A stretch of DNA of 64,000 bases from Tanytarsus gracilentus (lineage: Eukaryota > Arthropoda > Insecta > Diptera > Chironomidae): NCBI GenBank assembly GCA_038502055.1, contig JAXRKN010000038.1:3720001-3784000 (forward strand), read 5' to 3'. A model generated the notes under the pieces. It did not search any database, had not been told where the DNA came from, and saw only the letters and a program-made list of their open reading frames with translations. Position numbers and translations under genes: made by a program. Of the stretch, positions 61,501 to 64,000 are shown one piece after another. Position 1 is the stretch's first letter. The number at the start of each line of letters is the position of its first letter.

Positions 61501-62870
61501 TCAAGCGTGTATCAAAAAACATTTATTTCTAGATTCTTATGATAAGCCAAAAAAAATGTATGTAAGTAGTGAATTTTGTTAGCGGGCGAAAAACACATGA
61601 AGTTGTTATCCATTGAACTGCAACCAAATTTGCTTCATGATATAATCGCTACCTGCACTGCCAGATAAGCCACCACAATATCTACTATCAATATCGCCAA
61701 AACAATAAATTAGATGTCCTGGACCTTCACCATCACCAAAAGAGATTTTTTTTATAGAGAAATTAGGATAGAGAGAAAATATAATTTTCATTTTATTTCC
61801 ATATTTAAATAAAGAGATTTTTCTTTTTAAATATTTGCACAGTTAGAGAGAGAGAAAAAGAAGAGGAAAGGAAACAGGAAATTGGATCCCACCGTCAATA
61901 GTTTCCCTCTCCCATCAATGAAATGAATTTAAGAGAAAATAAATGAAATCATCTTAAATCTCATCTATGAATCTTACTTTCTTAATTCGAATTGTGGGAG
62001 GGGGAGAAGAGACAGTTTGTTTTTCCTCAACCATTATACAATGAGTGGTTTCATGTTCAAGATACTCACGGGGACGAGATGGCGGTGCCGAAGTCTGTTC
62101 GAGAATTCTCAATTCAATCTCAACTGATTGAATTTCATTGTAGCCTCGCTGCATCAGCTTCATGATCTTCTTAATGAATCCGACGTAATCTAATTACAAA
62201 ATTTTAAATTCATCATCGTAATTAGTTTTAAATGAGACGTTTTCAGCATACCTCGTGGGAACTCTTTGGGACTCACGAGTTCTCGGAAGAAATCTTGTGC
62301 AATTTGTGCTTTTAATTCTCCATCTCGAAGCCAGTCGCGGAACCAAAATCTTATTGTACGTGACTCCTGAGTGTGTTGTTCTGTTTTTGCACTTACTAAA
62401 AATACTCGAAACTCCAAAGATAAATGCGGTGCTACTTTAGCGCTCTTTTGATCTGTTTTAAAATTTATATTAGAATTTTCCATTATTTTTAAAAAAAAAT
62501 TGCAATAAATACCTTTAACGACATCTTTGTTTATAATAATGCCTTGATGATCACCACCCGCCACATGAACTCGATCAGACACTTGCTCGACTAGCTTCCT
62601 TTCAATTAAAATTACAGTGGAATTTGAAGTTTTTCCTTTTGGCGTCATTACGACCTGCTCATCGCTTGGCGGTACGCTGAGATAGTAATTGTTATTGTTA
62701 TTTGTGAAGCTCTTCTGATGCTGTTGATTATTGTTGTTGAGATGATAGTTTTCTATATTGTTATTGACGATGTGTTCATCATGGAATTCCGATCCGTTGT
62801 GAGCTTTATTTTTAGGCTTCGGTGGTGGAGCCGGTGGAGACATTCGGGGTCTTGTTGTAGTCGTATCCAT
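58559..62870 (-). CDS. Winged-helix plus nucleoside-phosphorylase-superfamily protein
   Basis: Nine exons in phase: 62870-62513, 62452-62252, 62189-62070, 60626-60518, 60452-60193, 60014-59952 (cassette), 59546-59448, 59392-59300, 59232-58559 (658 aa with the cassette, 637 without). Residues 1-119 are low complexity (Pro- and Asn-rich, possible SH3-ligand PPAPPPKPK). Residues ~120-225 form an unrecognised helical region (IRFWFRDWLRDGELKAQIAQ). Residues ~230-300 look like a winged helix (PVAIDDLARDYGWSEEEVIK). The C-terminal half is a PNP/UDP-phosphorylase-type domain: IVGVAGGIPHYTDYKKHVRL with GDVVVS, GLIATDVEFNSVLDSI, and FVLIKGISDYKDG. Family enzymes cleave nucleosides; the GGxP...GD and GISD elements are typical of the fold, but substrate and activity here are unknown. 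The order of domains suggests a regulatory rather than housekeeping protein. Confidence 0.75.
59952..60014 (-). other. 63-nt cassette exon encoding a basic NLS-like segment
   Basis: The exon has good splice sites on both sides and both flanking introns are in phase 1, so inclusion or skipping keeps the frame. It encodes GTSPEKDINGLERRRTKRKR followed by F, with six basic residues in RRRTKRKR. It sits at the junction between the winged helix and phosphorylase domain. Confidence 0.6.
61606..61718 (-). other. Possible alternative last exon of the phosphorylase-like gene
   Basis: The frame ends at a TAA and follows two possible acceptors (after CCAG at 61719 or after GAAG at 61725). Both are in phase 1, so they can join the 62070 donor (CCCC/GTGAGT). 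The encoded piece reads HLIYCFGDIDSRYCGG then SDYIMKQIWLQFNG. A minus-strand AATAAA (near 61522) lies about 80 nt past the stop. This would give a short protein without the winged helix and phosphorylase domain. Confidence 0.35.
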
Positions 62871-64000
62871 AGTAATGTTCTATATTTGCACACGAATATG
62901 AAATAGAATTTTCATTAATATTTACAAATACAAAAGCGAATTCGAAAAAAAAATGTTGTATGGCCACGAGAGAAGGTAAAATTTTACAACACGAGCAGTA
63001 ACGACATAGTGACAGTTTTTTTTTCGGTAGAAATGGAAATAATCGTTTCTTGATACCATTCGGTGCCAACTCGAAAAAAATTCTTGCTCTAGATTCACGA
63101 TCGATTTTCCTTTGCGATCCCTTCAATTTCTTTTCACTGTCATTCATCAAATGGCAGTAAAGCGGAAAACATGTAAGTGCGAGAATAATTTTAAATGGCG
63201 TTGCATGTGGTCATTTTTAACGAGGCGCAGATGAGCCGAGAAATATTTTAATACCAAACAAACCTAGAACTCTTTTTTTCGCTAATTATCGAAAATTTTG
63301 CTCTTTAAACAAAATGAAAAAGAGTACAGAAATAGTTAAGAATAATTTATGGGTTCACATACTTTAAATAGATTACATTTTTTTACAAGATATTTGTAGG
63401 TGGCGAAACACATTCTGTTTTTTCCATTCACAAACTGTTTTTCACTCGAGAGAACTTTTTTTTTCGCAACTTTTATTTTCCACTCGTCCACGATCTATTT
63501 ACTCACTTAATTAAGAAAGTCTATTTAAGTCAATGCTTCTTCTCTTACTACTGACGAAGATGTGAATTATTGGCAGTAGGAGGAAAATGAAAAAAATTGA
63601 CGAAAAATATGTTGAAATAAAAACATTTTTCTCTACACACCAATAAGAGAAGTGAAGAAAGAGATTTTTTTTCGAATTTTAAGTAATAACATTCTATACT
63701 CTCTGGATGTTTATATTTCTGCTGTCTATTTTTTCTCGTCTTACTTTTTCCGAATGAATTTTTTTTTGATCTTCGATTTTTCTTCCACTCGATTGGCTTT
63801 CTCAATTGCATTTTTTTAATGATGCTCTTCGCTTATGCACACACTTCTCGTTCTCTAAAAATAAAATTCTTCCATTTCTCATCTCATCGCATATTAGAGA
63901 CATGAATAATAATGAAGAAATTTAATTTCGTTGTAGTAGGAGGAAGAAACGCATGATCAGAGTCGTATAACTTGAGCGGATTGTTGTAGGAAACATCGCC
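62871..64000. other. Upstream region of the phosphorylase-like gene
   Basis: Leader and promoter of the minus-strand gene are expected here. A Lys/Arg-rich frame at 63548-63811 is AT-driven low complexity and not called. No core promoter recognised. Confidence 0.45.

Noticed and set aside
63548..63811. 87-codon Lys/Arg-rich minus frame
   Set aside because: Low-complexity AT-rich sequence with no homology or splice support.
1..64000. tRNA, rRNA, CRISPR, or viral/retroelement coding sequence
   Set aside because: No tRNA B-box-like GGTTCGA-containing cloverleaf, no spaced repeats of CRISPR type, and no reverse transcriptase, integrase or capsid motifs were seen by eye; a tool search could still reveal decayed fragments.

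Overview
This is an AT-rich animal nuclear window, almost certainly from an insect and probably a nematoceran dipteran such as a midge. Reasons: genes with many short GT-AG introns, Drosophila-type core promoters (initiator plus DPE at exact spacing), AATAAA poly(A) signals, and insect-style genes (asteroid, stargazin-like, EAAT, SLC17, CCDC85). No bacterial, phage, CRISPR, rRNA or tRNA features were seen. Gene models below were built by hand: I joined exons only where donor, acceptor and reading phase agreed.

Layout. 1-10.7 kb: no convincing coding sequence; it holds a ~530 bp near-perfect palindrome (2236-2765) and simple repeats, and probably the upstream part or first intron of the next gene. 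10.7-16.4 kb (+): a secreted Cys-rich/low-complexity protein with two alternative last exons. 19.3-27.4 kb (+): an 8-exon stargazin/claudin-like (CACNG family) membrane protein ending in a PDZ ligand. 27.5-28.9 kb (-): a compact OFD1-like centriolar protein. 29.5-34.7 kb (+): two tandem EAAT-type glutamate transporter genes with signs of gene conversion. 34.8-37.4 kb (-): asteroid/XPG-like nuclease. 37.7-38.5 kb (+): PIG-X. 38.7-41.3 kb (-): SLC17-type major facilitator with two alternative first exons. 43.6-51.5 kb (-): three same-strand genes, namely a DPY-30/ankyrin protein, a catalytically degenerate arginine-kinase-like protein and an 814-aa ankyrin protein with an internal duplication. 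51.5-55 kb: gene-free, with nested tandem repeats and a minisatellite. 55.1-55.7 kb (+): COX5B. 56.3-58.0 kb (-): CCDC85-like coiled-coil protein. 58.6-62.9 kb (-): a winged-helix/nucleoside-phosphorylase-superfamily protein with a 63-nt cassette exon encoding a basic NLS-like stretch and a possible short isoform. 62.9-64 kb: its upstream region.

Themes. The stargazin-like protein and the two EAATs would both act in glutamatergic signalling if family roles hold, but nothing in the sequence shows they are co-regulated. OFD1-like, DPY-30/ankyrin and guanidino-kinase-like proteins are families linked elsewhere to centrioles, cilia or flagella, so the 43.6-51.5 kb cluster is the best candidate here for an undescribed system (inference). 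PIG-X, COX5B and asteroid are ordinary cellular genes.
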